Shown piece after piece: positions 1 to 8,207 of a stretch of DNA of 57,263 bases. Each line of letters opens with the position of its first letter. The stretch's first letter is position 1. The stretch spans positions 1 to 57,263 of the forward strand of contig DAOUBT010000007.1 in NCBI GenBank assembly GCA_034432595.1. Direction: 5' to 3'. The DNA comes from DAOTZR01 sp034432595 (GTDB taxonomy: Bacteria; Chloroflexota; Anaerolineae; B4-G1; SLSP01). The notes below the pieces were generated by a model. That model saw only the letters and a list, made by a program, of their open reading frames with translations, was not told where the DNA came from and searched no databases. Position numbers and translations under genes: made by a program.

Positions 1-21
1 CTAACTACTATTAGACGGAAA

Positions 22-160
22 TTGCATCTATTCCTATATGCTGCCATATACATTTGTATACTTTTCGCCTGGTATCACTCCTGCATATAGCCCTGTATAC
101 TTGTATCTATTGCTAGATGCTTGGATCCAGATATATATACTTTTCTGCGTATCCCTAATG
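22..160. repeat. Imperfect AT-rich direct repeat at the left edge
   Basis: The first 150 bases are much AT-richer than the rest of the window. Bases 22-61 and 101-140 resemble each other (both carry ATCTATT, then CTA-ATGCT, and end in TATAC), and bases 62-80 resemble 141-157 (both open with TTTTC), giving a period of about 79 bases. TGTATAC or TATATAC occurs at 55, 94 and 134. No gene is recognisable here. It may be the end of a longer repeat cut by the window edge. Confidence 0.35.
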
Positions 161-520
161 TGCCACCTCCCTATCTCGCCGGCTTCCTTCACCCGACGCG
201 CACCTTCGTCTCCCCCACATGACCTGCTCCCTCTCCGCCCGTGCAGGCGACGGTTGCCAATCCGCCTCCTCGACGATCAATTCGACCATCTTGTACCACT
301 TCTGTTCCTCTTCATCTACCGGTACCGTACACACACCAGCCGGTCGCCCTATGGGTTCGCTAACCGCTTCGTCCCCCGTTGTCCGGCTTGCAACGTCAAT
401 CCGATCCGCGTCCGTCCCTTGCCCGCCTTTTTCAAAATCAGCGCACCAGAATATAATGCTATGAGTAGTATACAAACAAAATTCTTCTGAGTCAAGCCAT
501 TCAGAGCCATAGCGCCCCAT
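155..520 (-). CDS. Possible small hypothetical protein (121 aa)
   Basis: This reading frame opens with ATG at 520, preceded by AAGGAG only three bases away, and encodes MGRYGSEWLDSEEF and then an acidic, amphipathic C-terminal part (VDEEEQKWYKMVELIVEEA). That composition looks more protein-like than the overlapping frames. I recognise no family, and no membrane segment or signal peptide. It is divergent from the membrane protein at 588. The same frame stays open upstream to 1240 through the neighbouring gene, but that extension is antisense to a better-supported gene. Real coding is uncertain; the alternative is that this is non-coding edge sequence. Confidence 0.35.
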   Translation of the reverse strand: MGRYGSEWLDSEEFCLYTTHSIIFWCADFEKGGQGTDADRIDVASRTTGDEAVSEPIGRPAGVCTVPVDEEEQKWYKMVELIVEEADWQPSPARAEREQVMWGRRRCASGEGSRRDREVAH

Positions 521-527
521 GCGCTCC

Positions 528-556
528 TTGCCAAAAAACTTGAACCATGGAATAAT
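528..556 (+). promoter_or_regulatory. Putative promoter of the membrane protein at 588
   Basis: TTGCCA (528-533) and AATAAT (551-556) are separated by 17 bases and lie 31 bases before the start codon, which has its own AAAGGAG ribosome site. Judged by eye only. Confidence 0.4.
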
Positions 557-587
557 AGGCGCATAATAAACACACAAAGGAGCTGGG

Positions 588-1133
588 ATGGGACTTTTCC
601 TCTCCAACCTGGATACGGTTGAAAAGCTCGTCGGTCTGGCGGTAACGATTCTTTCGCTGCTGGGCTTCAATGAATACGCGCGCCGCGCGGAAACGTTGGA
701 GCGTTTTTCGGCGCTGGCGGTGTATTTGCTGCGCGCGGCCTGTATCGGGGCAGTGTTCGGGCTGCTGTTTGCGCTCACGGTGGCGCAAGGGACGTTCTGG
801 GCTAACGTGATGGCGAGTGTGGCACTGGTGACGTTGCTGATGAGCGGTCTGGCCTGGCTCATCGCCGCCTTGTTCGCCGTCGAAAGCGGCGGGTGGTGGA
901 CCGGCGGCCTGGGGGGTGCGGTGTTGTGGCTCATCTTCAAGTTCATCGAACGCGCCGCGCTGAACAACTGGGTCGAGCTGGCGGGTTTCGTCATTCTGGG
1001 CGCTATCACCGGCCTGCTCCTGCAGTGGGTGGATGCGCCGCCGCGCATTCCGACGGTCAAAGCGATATGGGGCCGGCTTCGCCACGCGCTGCGCCGTCGT
1101 TCCCCCCGCGCCCGCACGCGCTCATCCCGATAG
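588..1133 (+). CDS. Hypothetical integral membrane protein (181 aa)
   Basis: The start is well set by AAAGGAG eight bases before ATG. The protein has a short N-terminal helix, then about four hydrophobic segments (roughly residues 10-25, 42-65, 68-92, 100-118 and 125-150, the first being weak) and a very basic, arginine-rich C-terminus that would be cytoplasmic. I recognise no family. Holin-like or small transport-accessory proteins can look like this, but nothing specific supports either. It stands alone, 227 bases before the penicillin-binding protein gene on the same strand. It is probably a lineage-specific membrane protein. Confidence 0.7.
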   Translation: MGLFLSNLDTVEKLVGLAVTILSLLGFNEYARRAETLERFSALAVYLLRAACIGAVFGLLFALTVAQGTFWANVMASVALVTLLMSGLAWLIAALFAVESGGWWTGGLGGAVLWLIFKFIERAALNNWVELAGFVILGAITGLLLQWVDAPPRIPTVKAIWGRLRHALRRRSPRARTRSSR

Positions 1134-1326
1134 GCCTGTCCACGCGCAACGTGGATCAGGGCGCCCCCTGAGTGGATAGCCCTCCGCAGCTTGTGCCGCG
1201 TCAGGATGGCTGTGTGACCCATCCCACCCATGATGAACACCGCGCTGCGAACTGCGCACCATGGGAACTGGGCGGATGAACCGGGGGTTTCGCTTTGAGA
1301 TGATCAGGACGCAAGCGATTCCCCCA

Positions 1327-1354
1327 TTGCACAAGCTCGCCATCGCGTTATAAT
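1327..1354 (+). promoter_or_regulatory. Sigma-70 type promoter placed for a leaderless transcript
   Basis: TTGCAC (1327-1332) and a perfect TATAAT (1349-1354) are 16 bases apart. The -10 box ends six bases before the ATG at 1361, so transcription would be expected to start at or within a base or two of the start codon. No ribosome-binding site precedes the ATG, which fits. Confidence 0.65.
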
Positions 1355-1360
1355 GAGCGC

Positions 1361-4300
1361 ATGGCAAAGTTAAACTTGAAACGACCTTTACTCTACGCAC
1401 ACCTGGCCGAAAAACGCGCGCGCGCGCGTTCCAAACAACGCACCGGCGTGCAGCGCACCCTGCGCATCACGGGCGCGGCGCTGATGGCGCTGTTCCTGTT
1501 CACGGTCATTACCCTGGGCCTGACGCTGAGCGCCGCGGCGACAGTGTACGCTGCCTTCACGCGCGACCTGCCCGATCCGGAAACGGTCGAAGCCACGGTG
1601 ACGCGCGACTTTGAGACCACACGCATTTACGACCGCAGCGGGCAATACGTGCTGTACGAAGTGATTGACCCCAACGCTGGCGACCGTTCCTGGGTCAAGC
1701 TGGAAGCGCTCCCCCCCTATGTCCCCTGCGCCACCGTCGCCATCGAGGACCGTACTTTCTGGGAGAACCCCGGCATCAATCCGCGCGGCCTGTTGCGCGC
1801 CCTCGTCTCCAATCTGGAAGGCAACCCTGTACAGGGCGGCTCGTCCATCACGCAGCAGGTCATCAAGAACACCGTCATACCGGAAGAGGAACGCTATCAG
1901 CAAAGCTACCTGCGAAAGGTAAAAGAAATCCTGCTCGCAATAGAGCTGACGCGCCGGTACAGCAAAGCGCAAATCCTGGAGTGGTACCTCAACACGAACT
2001 TCTATGGGAATCTGGCCTATGGGATTGATGCGGCGGCGCGGGTCTATTTTGGCAAAAGCGCCAGCGAGCTAACCCTCAACGAAGCGGCGACCCTGGCCGC
2101 GATTCCCCAATATCCCCGCCTGAACCCCTTTGACGCGCCGGAAGAGGCACGCCAACGCCGCGACCTGGTGCTGGACGCGATGGTGCTGCAGGGATGTGTG
2201 ACGCGCGAAGAAGCCGACGCCGCCCGCGCACAGGATTGGCAACTCGCCTCGCGCACGGTGCGCTTTGATATTCAGGCGCCACATTTTTCGCTGCTCGTCC
2301 GTCAGCAGTTGGAGGCGATGTTCGGACCGGAGCTGGTGGCCGGGGGCGGCCTGCGCGTCTATACCACGCTCGATCTGGCGGCGCAACAACAGGCGGAATG
2401 CGTCACGCGCACTTACCTGCGCATTCTCAAGGGCGAACGCCCCGCGGATGTCATCGCTACAGCGCAGACGCAGGGCTGTTCCGCCGCGGCTTACCTGCCC
2501 GACGTCCCGGAGACGATGCAGGGCAAGGATTTGAACGTGAATAACGCGGCGCTGGTCGCTCTCAACCCACGCACAGGAGAAGTGGTGGCGCTGGTCGGCA
2601 GCGCGGATTACTGGAATACGGACATTGACGGGCATTTTAACGTCGCGGTGGATGGACGCCGTCAGCCGGGGTCGTCCTTCAAGCCTTTCACCTACGTCAC
2701 GTTCCTGGCACAGGGTGGGAACGCCGCCCACGTCTTTTACGATGTGCGGCGCGCCTTCACACAGCCCAACGGCGCGCCCTATGTGCCGGAAAACTTCGAC
2801 CGACGCTACAACGGGCCGGTGACGCTGCGACAGGCCCTGGCGCGCTCGCTCAACATCCCGGCGGTCGAGGCCATGTCCATCGCCGGCGTTGGCAACGTGT
2901 TGCGCACCGCGCACCGCATGGGCATCAACACCCTGGATGAGGGCCTGGATTATTACGGGCTAAGCCTCACGTTAGGCGGGGGCGAAGTCAGTTTGCTCGA
3001 TATGGTTTACGCCTACAGTGTCTTCGCCAATCAAGGCCTGATGCTCGGTCAGCCGGTGCCGGAAAGTCGTCTCCGCTCCGGCTATCGTGAACTGGACCCG
3101 GTCTTCATCCTGCGCGTCGAGGATCGCAACGGCAACGTCCTCTACCAGTACAGGCAGCCGGACGTGCGTTCCATTCTTGATCCGCGCCTGGCTTACATCA
3201 TCACGGACATTCTTTCCGACCGCGAGGCACGCCGCCCGGCTTTTGGCTCGCCCAACGCCCTGGAACTGAGCAATGACCGTCCCGCCGCGGCCAAAACCGG
3301 CACGACGAACGACTTTGTGGATAACTGGACCATCGGCTACACGCCGCAATATGTGGTTGGCGTGTGGATGGGGAACACGGATAACTCCCCCATGACCTCA
3401 TTGCCCGGCTCGCGCGGCGCGGCCTATTTGTGGCACGCTATGATGGAGTACCTGCATCACGATTTGCCCGTCGAAAGCTTCCCCCGCCCTGATGGCCTCA
3501 TCGCCGTCAAGGTGTGCCCCAAATCCGGCCTCCTGCCCAACGGGAATTGCCCCGTCATCACGGAATGGATGATTCCGGGCACGGAGCCACGCGAGCGCTG
3601 TCAGGTCCATCAGGTGTTCGAGGTGAACAAGGAGACGGGGCGGCTCGCCACGATTTACACGCCGCGCGAACTGGTTGAAAGGCGCGTGTACGAAGTCTAT
3701 CCGCCCGAAGTGATGGAGTGGATTCAAAGCCTGCCCGAAAATCGGCGGCCCCCCATCCCACCCACCGAATATGACACCATTTACGGGCCGGATCTCAGCC
3801 TGCAGCAGGTTGCCATCCTCACCCCCACGGCCTACAGCTACGTGCAGGGAGTGGTCCCCATTTACGGGAATGTGCAAAGCGAGATGCTGCTCACTTACCG
3901 GCTCTATTACGGCAAGGGCCTCAATCCGGCTACATGGGAATCCATCGGGGAGGATCACGTCATCACGGTGACGCAGGGCCTGCTGGAGACCTGGGACCTG
4001 AGCAACGTGCCCGATGGCCTTTATACCCTGCGCCTGCAAGTGGTGAACGCCGATATGAGCGTGCAAGAGCACGCCATTCAGGTAACGGTGGACAAAACGC
4101 CGCCCAAGGTCACCATCACCTACCCCGAAGCCGGCGCGGTCTTCACCCTGGGCCAACAGGAGTGGATTAACGTCAATGCCGAGGTGCGGGATAATTACGC
4201 CATCAGCCGCGTGGCGTTTTACGTGGGCAACAGCGAACAGCCGTTTGCCGTGCGTACCGTCGCCCCTTACAACGTGAACTGGACGCCGTCCCGCGCGGGG

Positions 4301-4390
4301 ACATACAAGCTCCGCGTCGTCGCCTATGACGCGGCAGGGAACAGCGCCACCGCCTGGTCGGGGGCCATCACGATTTTACCCAAGCCTTAA
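1361..4390 (+). CDS. Bifunctional class A penicillin-binding protein (PBP1A family)
   Basis: This enzyme polymerises lipid II glycan strands and cross-links them in the cell wall. It has a basic cytoplasmic N-terminus, a membrane anchor at about 36-66, a GT51 transglycosylase domain with EDRTFW (catalytic Glu about 129), GGSSITQQ (159-166) and RKVKE (185-189), and a transpeptidase domain with the active-site SSFK (S438, K441), a later SLN motif and KTGT (645-648). From about residue 770 there are two beta-sandwich segments, the last an Ig-like domain starting at DKTPPKVTI. At 1009 residues it is longer than most family members because of this tail. The ATG at 1361 sits directly after a -10 box, with no ribosome site. 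It appears to be monocistronic and ends before a repeat and terminator region. Confidence 0.95.
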   Translation: MAKLNLKRPLLYAHLAEKRARARSKQRTGVQRTLRITGAALMALFLFTVITLGLTLSAAATVYAAFTRDLPDPETVEATVTRDFETTRIYDRSGQYVLYEVIDPNAGDRSWVKLEALPPYVPCATVAIEDRTFWENPGINPRGLLRALVSNLEGNPVQGGSSITQQVIKNTVIPEEERYQQSYLRKVKEILLAIELTRRYSKAQILEWYLNTNFYGNLAYGIDAAARVYFGKSASELTLNEAATLAAIPQYPRLNPFDAPEEARQRRDLVLDAMVLQGCVTREEADAARAQDWQLASRTVRFDIQAPHFSLLVRQQLEAMFGPELVAGGGLRVYTTLDLAAQQQAECVTRTYLRILKGERPADVIATAQTQGCSAAAYLPDVPETMQGKDLNVNNAALVALNPRTGEVVALVGSADYWNTDIDGHFNVAVDGRRQPGSSFKPFTYVTFLAQGGNAAHVFYDVRRAFTQPNGAPYVPENFDRRYNGPVTLRQALARSLNIPAVEAMSIAGVGNVLRTAHRMGINTLDEGLDYYGLSLTLGGGEVSLLDMVYAYSVFANQGLMLGQPVPESRLRSGYRELDPVFILRVEDRNGNVLYQYRQPDVRSILDPRLAYIITDILSDREARRPAFGSPNALELSNDRPAAAKTGTTNDFVDNWTIGYTPQYVVGVWMGNTDNSPMTSLPGSRGAAYLWHAMMEYLHHDLPVESFPRPDGLIAVKVCPKSGLLPNGNCPVITEWMIPGTEPRERCQVHQVFEVNKETGRLATIYTPRELVERRVYEVYPPEVMEWIQSLPENRRPPIPPTEYDTIYGPDLSLQQVAILTPTAYSYVQGVVPIYGNVQSEMLLTYRLYYGKGLNPATWESIGEDHVITVTQGLLETWDLSNVPDGLYTLRLQVVNADMSVQEHAIQVTVDKTPPKVTITYPEAGAVFTLGQQEWINVNAEVRDNYAISRVAFYVGNSEQPFAVRTVAPYNVNWTPSRAGTYKLRVVAYDAAGNSATAWSGAITILPKP

Positions 4391-4421
4391 TAAGCGCCGC
4401 CATGCCCCTTCGGTCGTAATT

Positions 4422-4602
4422 GCTTAGCTGCAGCAAAAGGACAGAGATTGAAATCGCCGCTGGCGCGATGCTAACCGCCAGCCTGGATAGCGTATCCGAT
4501 GATTTCAATCCCCTTGGAGTGGGCTTTGGGTGGGCAAAGGCATAGCCTTCGCCCACCCCCTACCCCGCCCGAATGTTCTATTGCACCATAACCCAGACAG
4601 GC
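4422..4602. repeat. Dispersed intergenic repeat, copy 1
   Basis: This segment is similar along its length to 55587-55757, with an insertion of about 11 bases here. It holds three potential hairpins: GATTGAAATC (4446) with its exact inverse GATTTCAATC (4501); GGATA/TATCC around 4485-4497; and a long GGGTGGGC...GCCCACCC palindrome at 4528-4558. Both copies lie directly downstream of a plus-strand gene and before a convergent gene. Confidence 0.7.
4528..4558. repeat. REP-like palindrome 1
   Basis: GGGTGGGC pairs with GCCCACCC, and the inner part AAGGC/GCCTT pairs across the ATA loop, with a single mismatch. The same GGG-(T/C)-(G/A)-GGCGA...TCGCC...CCC design recurs at 40932, 50114, 55682 and 57238. 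There is no T-run, so it is not an ordinary terminator on this strand. Confidence 0.65.
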
Positions 4603-4623
4603 TGAGCAGTTACCTTCAGGAAC

Positions 4624-4657
4624 AAAAGCGCGGGGTCTTGGGAGACCCCGCGCTTTT
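4624..4657. terminator. Bidirectional intrinsic terminator
   Basis: This is a perfect 15-base-pair stem (4624-4638 with 4643-4657) with a TGGG loop. It is flanked by A4 on the left and T4 on the right, so it can serve both the PBP gene (plus) and the aminotransferase (minus), which converge here. Confidence 0.85.
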
Positions 4658-4701
4658 GCGTGACACCTGGAACAACCGCTTCCTGGATGTACGCCCAGGC
4701 C

Positions 4702-5832
4702 TCAAGCCAGGCCCACCAGGCTGCTCCCTTCCGGTACGGCGATGCCTTTTTCGCGCAGGAACGCCTCCACGCCGAGCAGGAAGGCTGTGATGTAATCACG
4801 TTGCCGCGCCAGACCAATGTGACCAACGCGCAAAATCACACTGTGCAGGTCCGCCAGGCCGCCAGAGATGACGATGCCCTGCCGCCGCAGATAGGCCTGT
4901 AGCTCATCCGCTTCAACGCCTTCCCGCATGCGAAAAGCCGTGGTCAAAGGCGAAGCCCACGCCTCTTCCACGAAAGGTGGGAAGCCGAGCGCCATCAAGC
5001 CCTGACGCACGGCCTGTGCTGCACGACGATAAGCCGCATAGCGCGTTTCAAGCCCTTCCGCCATGAGCAATTCCAGGCTATGATGCAAGGCGTACACATT
5101 GCTGGTCGGCATGGTCACGGGCGTGGGATGCCACGTGCCCCAGTTTTCAGCGTACCAGCGCCAGGTCTTGAGATCGAGATACCAGCCGCGCGGCGCTTGT
5201 CGGCGCTCGATGGCCTCCTGCAGGCGCGGACTAAGCGAGAGCAACGCCAGGGCGGGTGGCGTCTCCAGAGCCTTGTTCGCCACCGTCACACAACCGTCAA
5301 TCCCCCAGGCGTCTACCGGCAATGGCACACCCCCCAACGAAGAGACCGCATCCACGATGACCAGGACGCCGTGTTCGCGCCCCACGCGCGCGATGGCTTC
5401 CAGAGGATTGAGCACAGTTGTGGACGTTTCGTGATGTACCACAAGCATAGCTTTGACTTCGGGATGAGCATCGAGGGCGGCTGCGACTTCATCAGGTAAG
5501 ACTGGTTGCCCCCAAGGCACCTTGACGGAGAGCACCTTCAAGCCAAGGCCCTGCGCCACGTTCCCCAGACGTTCGGCAAAGAAGCCGTTATCGGGGATGA
5601 GCACCGTCTCCCCCGGCTCCAGAGCACTCCCCACAATCGCCTCCAGCGCCATCGTGCCGGGACCGGCCATGATGTACAGGTCGTTCTGCGTGCCGAAAAC
5701 GGTCTTCAACATGCTCTGGGTTTCGTGATAGAGTTTCATCCAGTCAGGGCCATAGTGGAGCAAGGAAGGCGTCGCCATCGCCTCACGCACTTCATCGGGA
5801 ATATCCACGGGACCAGGCGTTAACAGCTTCAT
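4702..5832 (-). CDS. Class V aminotransferase (alanine-glyoxylate / serine-pyruvate type)
   Basis: This is a PLP-dependent enzyme of fold type I. It starts with the family hallmark LLTPGP, has AGPGT at 56-60 for cofactor phosphate contact, HHETS (133-137), the DAVSS aspartate that contacts the PLP ring nitrogen (161-165), and the Schiff-base lysine in VANKALE (K187). At 376 residues it has the usual length. I use ATG at 5832 because GGAGG lies five bases before it; GTG at 5838 in the same frame would overlap that ribosome site. The likely reaction is amino transfer between alanine or serine and glyoxylate or pyruvate, but the substrate cannot be fixed from sequence. Phosphonopyruvate- or hydrogenase-associated members of the family are alternatives. 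Confidence 0.9.
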   Translation of the reverse strand: MKLLTPGPVDIPDEVREAMATPSLLHYGPDWMKLYHETQSMLKTVFGTQNDLYIMAGPGTMALEAIVGSALEPGETVLIPDNGFFAERLGNVAQGLGLKVLSVKVPWGQPVLPDEVAAALDAHPEVKAMLVVHHETSTTVLNPLEAIARVGREHGVLVIVDAVSSLGGVPLPVDAWGIDGCVTVANKALETPPALALLSLSPRLQEAIERRQAPRGWYLDLKTWRWYAENWGTWHPTPVTMPTSNVYALHHSLELLMAEGLETRYAAYRRAAQAVRQGLMALGFPPFVEEAWASPLTTAFRMREGVEADELQAYLRRQGIVISGGLADLHSVILRVGHIGLARQRDYITAFLLGVEAFLREKGIAVPEGSSLVGLA

Positions 5833-5946
5833 TTTCACCTCCTGATGAATAATTCACCGTTGCGGCACCCTGCGGCGCGCCAACGCTTCAGGTGAACGGT
5901 GGCTTGGATCTCGCCGTCAAGTGTAGTCCTGACGATAAAAAAAGCA

Positions 5947-5972
5947 AACCGCCCCCTCGCTGGGGGGCGGTT
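5947..5972 (-). terminator. Intrinsic terminator after hsp20
   Basis: AACCGCCCCC (5947-5956) pairs with GGGGGCGGTT (5963-5972). Read on the minus strand the stem is followed by TTTGCTTTTTTT, as expected just after the small heat shock gene stop. Confidence 0.8.
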
Positions 5973-5988
5973 AGAGTGAGGGTGAGGC

Positions 5989-6438
5989 TTAGTGGGTCTT
6001 GATCTTAATGGACTTGGGTTTGGCCGCTTCCGCCTTGGGCAGGGTAATGGTGACCACACCGTTCTCGAAGCGCGCCTCGGCCTTATCCGCCTGCACCGGG
6101 ATATTCAGGAAGAGGGTGCGGCTGAAGCTCCAGCCGGCGGGTCGCTCCTGCAAGATGTAGTTGACGTTTTCCAGCCGGCCCGGGAACTTGCCCTTGATGG
6201 TCAGAGCGTCCTCTTCCAGCGTGACTTCGAGATCTTCAGGCTTGATGCCGGGCACGGAAGCGACAATCACAACCTCGTTATCGGTGACGTAAGCATCAAT
6301 CGGCAGGCGATAGCCCTCAGCGGCTTCCCGCCAGCGCTGCCAGCGGCCCAGCGGCCACAGCGAATCCTCAAAGAAGCGATCAACCAACTCGCGCATGCTC
6401 ATCAGTTCAGCCATGGGTTCACGAGTCAACAGCGACAT
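5989..6438 (-). CDS. Small heat shock protein, Hsp20 / alpha-crystallin family
   Basis: This is an ATP-independent holdase chaperone that keeps unfolding proteins soluble in the cytoplasm. The 149-residue protein has a short N-terminal arm (SMRELVDRFFED), a central alpha-crystallin domain (about 45-140) with VVIVASVPGIKPEDLEV near the start and the closing hallmark ENGVVTITLPKAE, then a short tail. The signature and length are typical. ATG at 6438 follows GGAGGTGCGT; the frame also has a GTG six bases upstream that overlaps the ribosome site. It appears monocistronic with its own terminator. No CIRCE element is visible upstream; a short TCTAATG motif is repeated there, but its meaning is unknown. 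Confidence 0.95.
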   Translation of the reverse strand: MSLLTREPMAELMSMRELVDRFFEDSLWPLGRWQRWREAAEGYRLPIDAYVTDNEVVIVASVPGIKPEDLEVTLEEDALTIKGKFPGRLENVNYILQERPAGWSFSRTLFLNIPVQADKAEARFENGVVTITLPKAEAAKPKSIKIKTH

Positions 6439-6883
6439 ACGCACCTCCTTTCACACGGTATCGAGTGATTGATTACGATTAGAATTAAGCTGATTTCATC
6501 CTCAACTTGCACCTCTATATATAGCAAAGACGCATTAGAAATAGCTTAGAGAAAGATTAGCGTTTCATTAGAGCGTCCACGAGTAGCCCACATGCCGCAC
6601 TTTAAAATCCGCGACTATAGTCAGGTCCCATCTGAGATTTGGGCAACCTGAATATGCCGCCGCAACGCCCGCCAATAAGCCCCGTGCGAACCAGCGCATC
6701 AGCAGGCTTCGCGGTTGAGGTCATGCGACCTGTTGCCCTTCACATCGCCATCCAGAGATAGGCCCACCCCATGGCCGATCCCGGCCACGATGTCAGGGTG
6801 ATCCATGCGTTGTTCCGGATTCCACCAGTCTGGGGTGCGGAATGGAGGTTAAGCCCCATGGGTGCGTCCCTGCCAAAAAAGAA
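6439..6883. other. Gene-free gap; possible structured RNA, family not recognised
   Basis: These 445 bases hold no convincing reading frame on either strand. The first 150 are AT-rich and include an extended -10-like element read leftwards toward hsp20 (TGCTATATAT, around 6518-6527). From about 6615 to 6870 the sequence is GC-rich with several short inverted repeats: CAGGT...ACCTG at 6623-6651, GGTCATGCGACC at 6719-6730, TGGCCG...CGGCCA around 6771-6786, and a stem around 6820-6845. I checked by eye for tmRNA, RNase P, SRP and 6S hallmarks and found none. Confidence 0.4.
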
Positions 6884-6908
6884 ACGGCGCGGAGGGTATC
6901 CGCGCCGT
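6875..6908 (-). terminator. Intrinsic terminator of the signalling operon
   Basis: ACGGCGCGGA (6884-6893) pairs with TCCGCGCCGT (6899-6908). On the minus strand it is followed by TTTCTTTTTT, placing it directly after the peptidase gene that ends the eight-gene block. Confidence 0.85.
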
Positions 6909-6924
6909 CAACATAGAGGGGAAT

Positions 6925-7614
6925 TCAACGCCGCCGACGTCTTCCGCTCAACAGAGAAGCGTAGTACAGCATGGTGAGAATCGCCTGAGCGAGGGCCGCC
7001 ACATAAGTGAGCGCCGCAGCATTGAGCACCGCCCGCGCTCCTTTCAGATCGCGCTCGTCTACAATGATGTTGGCCTCTTGTAAGAGCCGCAGCGCGCGAC
7101 GGCTTGCATCCAGTTCCACCGGCAGCGTCACCAACGCAAATACCACCGCCCCGCAGAAGAAGAGCAAGCCCACTTCCGCCAATTGCAGCACGTTCAAGAA
7201 GAGACCGGCAAAGAAGAGCAGAGGCGCCAGCCATGAGGTGATGTTGACCACGGGCACCAGACCTGAACGCAGACGCAGCAACGCATAAGCCTGTGCCTGC
7301 TGTTCCGCATGGCCCACTTCGTGGGCAGCGATGGCTACGGCAGCAACCGAGGGTGAGGTCGCCACCCCCGTCGAGAGCCGCAACACGTTGTGGCGCGGAT
7401 CATAGTGATCGGTCAGCTCACCCGGCGTGCCCTCGATGTTAACCGCCAATCCGGCTGCGCGCAAGAGCAGTTGAGCTGCCTGAGCGCCGGGAATGCGGCG
7501 AGCATTCGGCACGCGCAGATACGTGTTGTAAGCGCTCCGTACCCGCCATTGTGCATACAGGGCAAGCAATAACCCCGGCAGGGCAAACACATAATACATG
7601 GGATCAAGGTACAT
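6925..7614 (-). CDS. Neutral zinc metallopeptidase, YugP / Zn_peptidase_2 family
   Basis: This is a predicted membrane zinc protease. It has an N-terminal membrane helix (about 7-22), the family motif DHYDPR (69-74), the zinc-binding HEVGH (98-102) followed by an Ala/Gln-rich helix, and two or three more hydrophobic segments (about 118-170 and 200-222). Length (229 aa) is normal for the family, whose substrates are largely unknown. ATG at 7614 follows GGGGGAACC and lies 12 bases after the GTPase stop codon, so it is the last gene of the signalling block. What it does there is open; cleavage of a membrane-associated partner would be a guess. Confidence 0.85.
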   Translation of the reverse strand: MYLDPMYYVFALPGLLLALYAQWRVRSAYNTYLRVPNARRIPGAQAAQLLLRAAGLAVNIEGTPGELTDHYDPRHNVLRLSTGVATSPSVAAVAIAAHEVGHAEQQAQAYALLRLRSGLVPVVNITSWLAPLLFFAGLFLNVLQLAEVGLLFFCGAVVFALVTLPVELDASRRALRLLQEANIIVDERDLKGARAVLNAAALTYVAALAQAILTMLYYASLLSGRRRRR

Positions 7615-7626
7615 GGTTCCCCCGGC

Positions 7627-8142
7627 TTAACCTAACACTTCAACCAGTTGCGCAAGCACCTGTCGCACGCTCTGCTTATCCAGTGCCACGCAAGGCAAGA
7701 GGTGCGTCTCTTCAGAAAGGCCGAGCGCGCGCATAATTTCTTCGTTACTCAAGCGCCGCTCTGTATCCTGCTTGTTCGCCACCACGACAAAGGGCACTTT
7801 CGACTTTTTCTTAAAGAGGCGCAAAATCTGCTTCGCCTCCATCAGGCTCGTGCGATCCTGACTGTCAATGACCAGGATGAAAGCATCCATTTCGCGGGAG
7901 AGAATGTCCCACATGAATTCAAAACGGGCTTGACCGGGCGTGCCATAGAGATGGAGCAACACTTTATCCACCCGCGCCTGTCCGTAATCCATGGCCACAG
8001 TGGTTTCCTCTTTCACGCCCTCCAGTGTGGGATCGGTAATTTTGCGTTCGGTAGTCACAATTTCAATATCGCTTGCAGTACGAACAAAAGCCGTTTTGCC
8101 GGCGTTGAATGGGCCGGTCACCAGAATCTTGTAAGATTTCAT
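7627..8142 (-). CDS. Small Ras-like GTPase of the MglA / ARF-like bacterial group
   Basis: This is a switch GTPase of 171 residues. The P-loop GPFNAGKT is at 10-17, a threonine-rich switch I region (29-50) follows, the G3 motif is GTPGQ (67-71, in place of DxxGQ) and the base-specifying NKQD is at 123-126. This set matches the prokaryotic MglA/ARF-like GTPases, which in other bacteria control polarity, motility or kinase pathways and are often paired with Roadblock/LC7 regulators. No Roadblock gene is present within the window. ATG at 8142 follows GGAGGCGACG. It lies 65 bases after the response regulator and 12 bases before the peptidase gene, so it is probably cotranscribed with both. Confidence 0.9.
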   Translation of the reverse strand: MKSYKILVTGPFNAGKTAFVRTASDIEIVTTERKITDPTLEGVKEETTVAMDYGQARVDKVLLHLYGTPGQARFEFMWDILSREMDAFILVIDSQDRTSLMEAKQILRLFKKKSKVPFVVVANKQDTERRLSNEEIMRALGLSEETHLLPCVALDKQSVRQVLAQLVEVLG

Positions 8143-8207
8143 CGTCGCCTCCTCAAGAAAGTGTGCATGATGGTACGCGAATCCGGGTCATCTCCAGAGA
8201 AGTGACA

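Noticed and set aside
521..1240. Long minus-strand extension of the small edge gene across the membrane protein
   Set aside because: It is antisense to a well-supported plus-strand gene with a strong ribosome site and hydrophobic segments.
6623..6660. TPP riboswitch, suggested by CTGAGA followed by ACCTGA and ATGCC
   Set aside because: Conserved flanking helices and the GGGA end are missing, and neither adjacent gene concerns thiamine.
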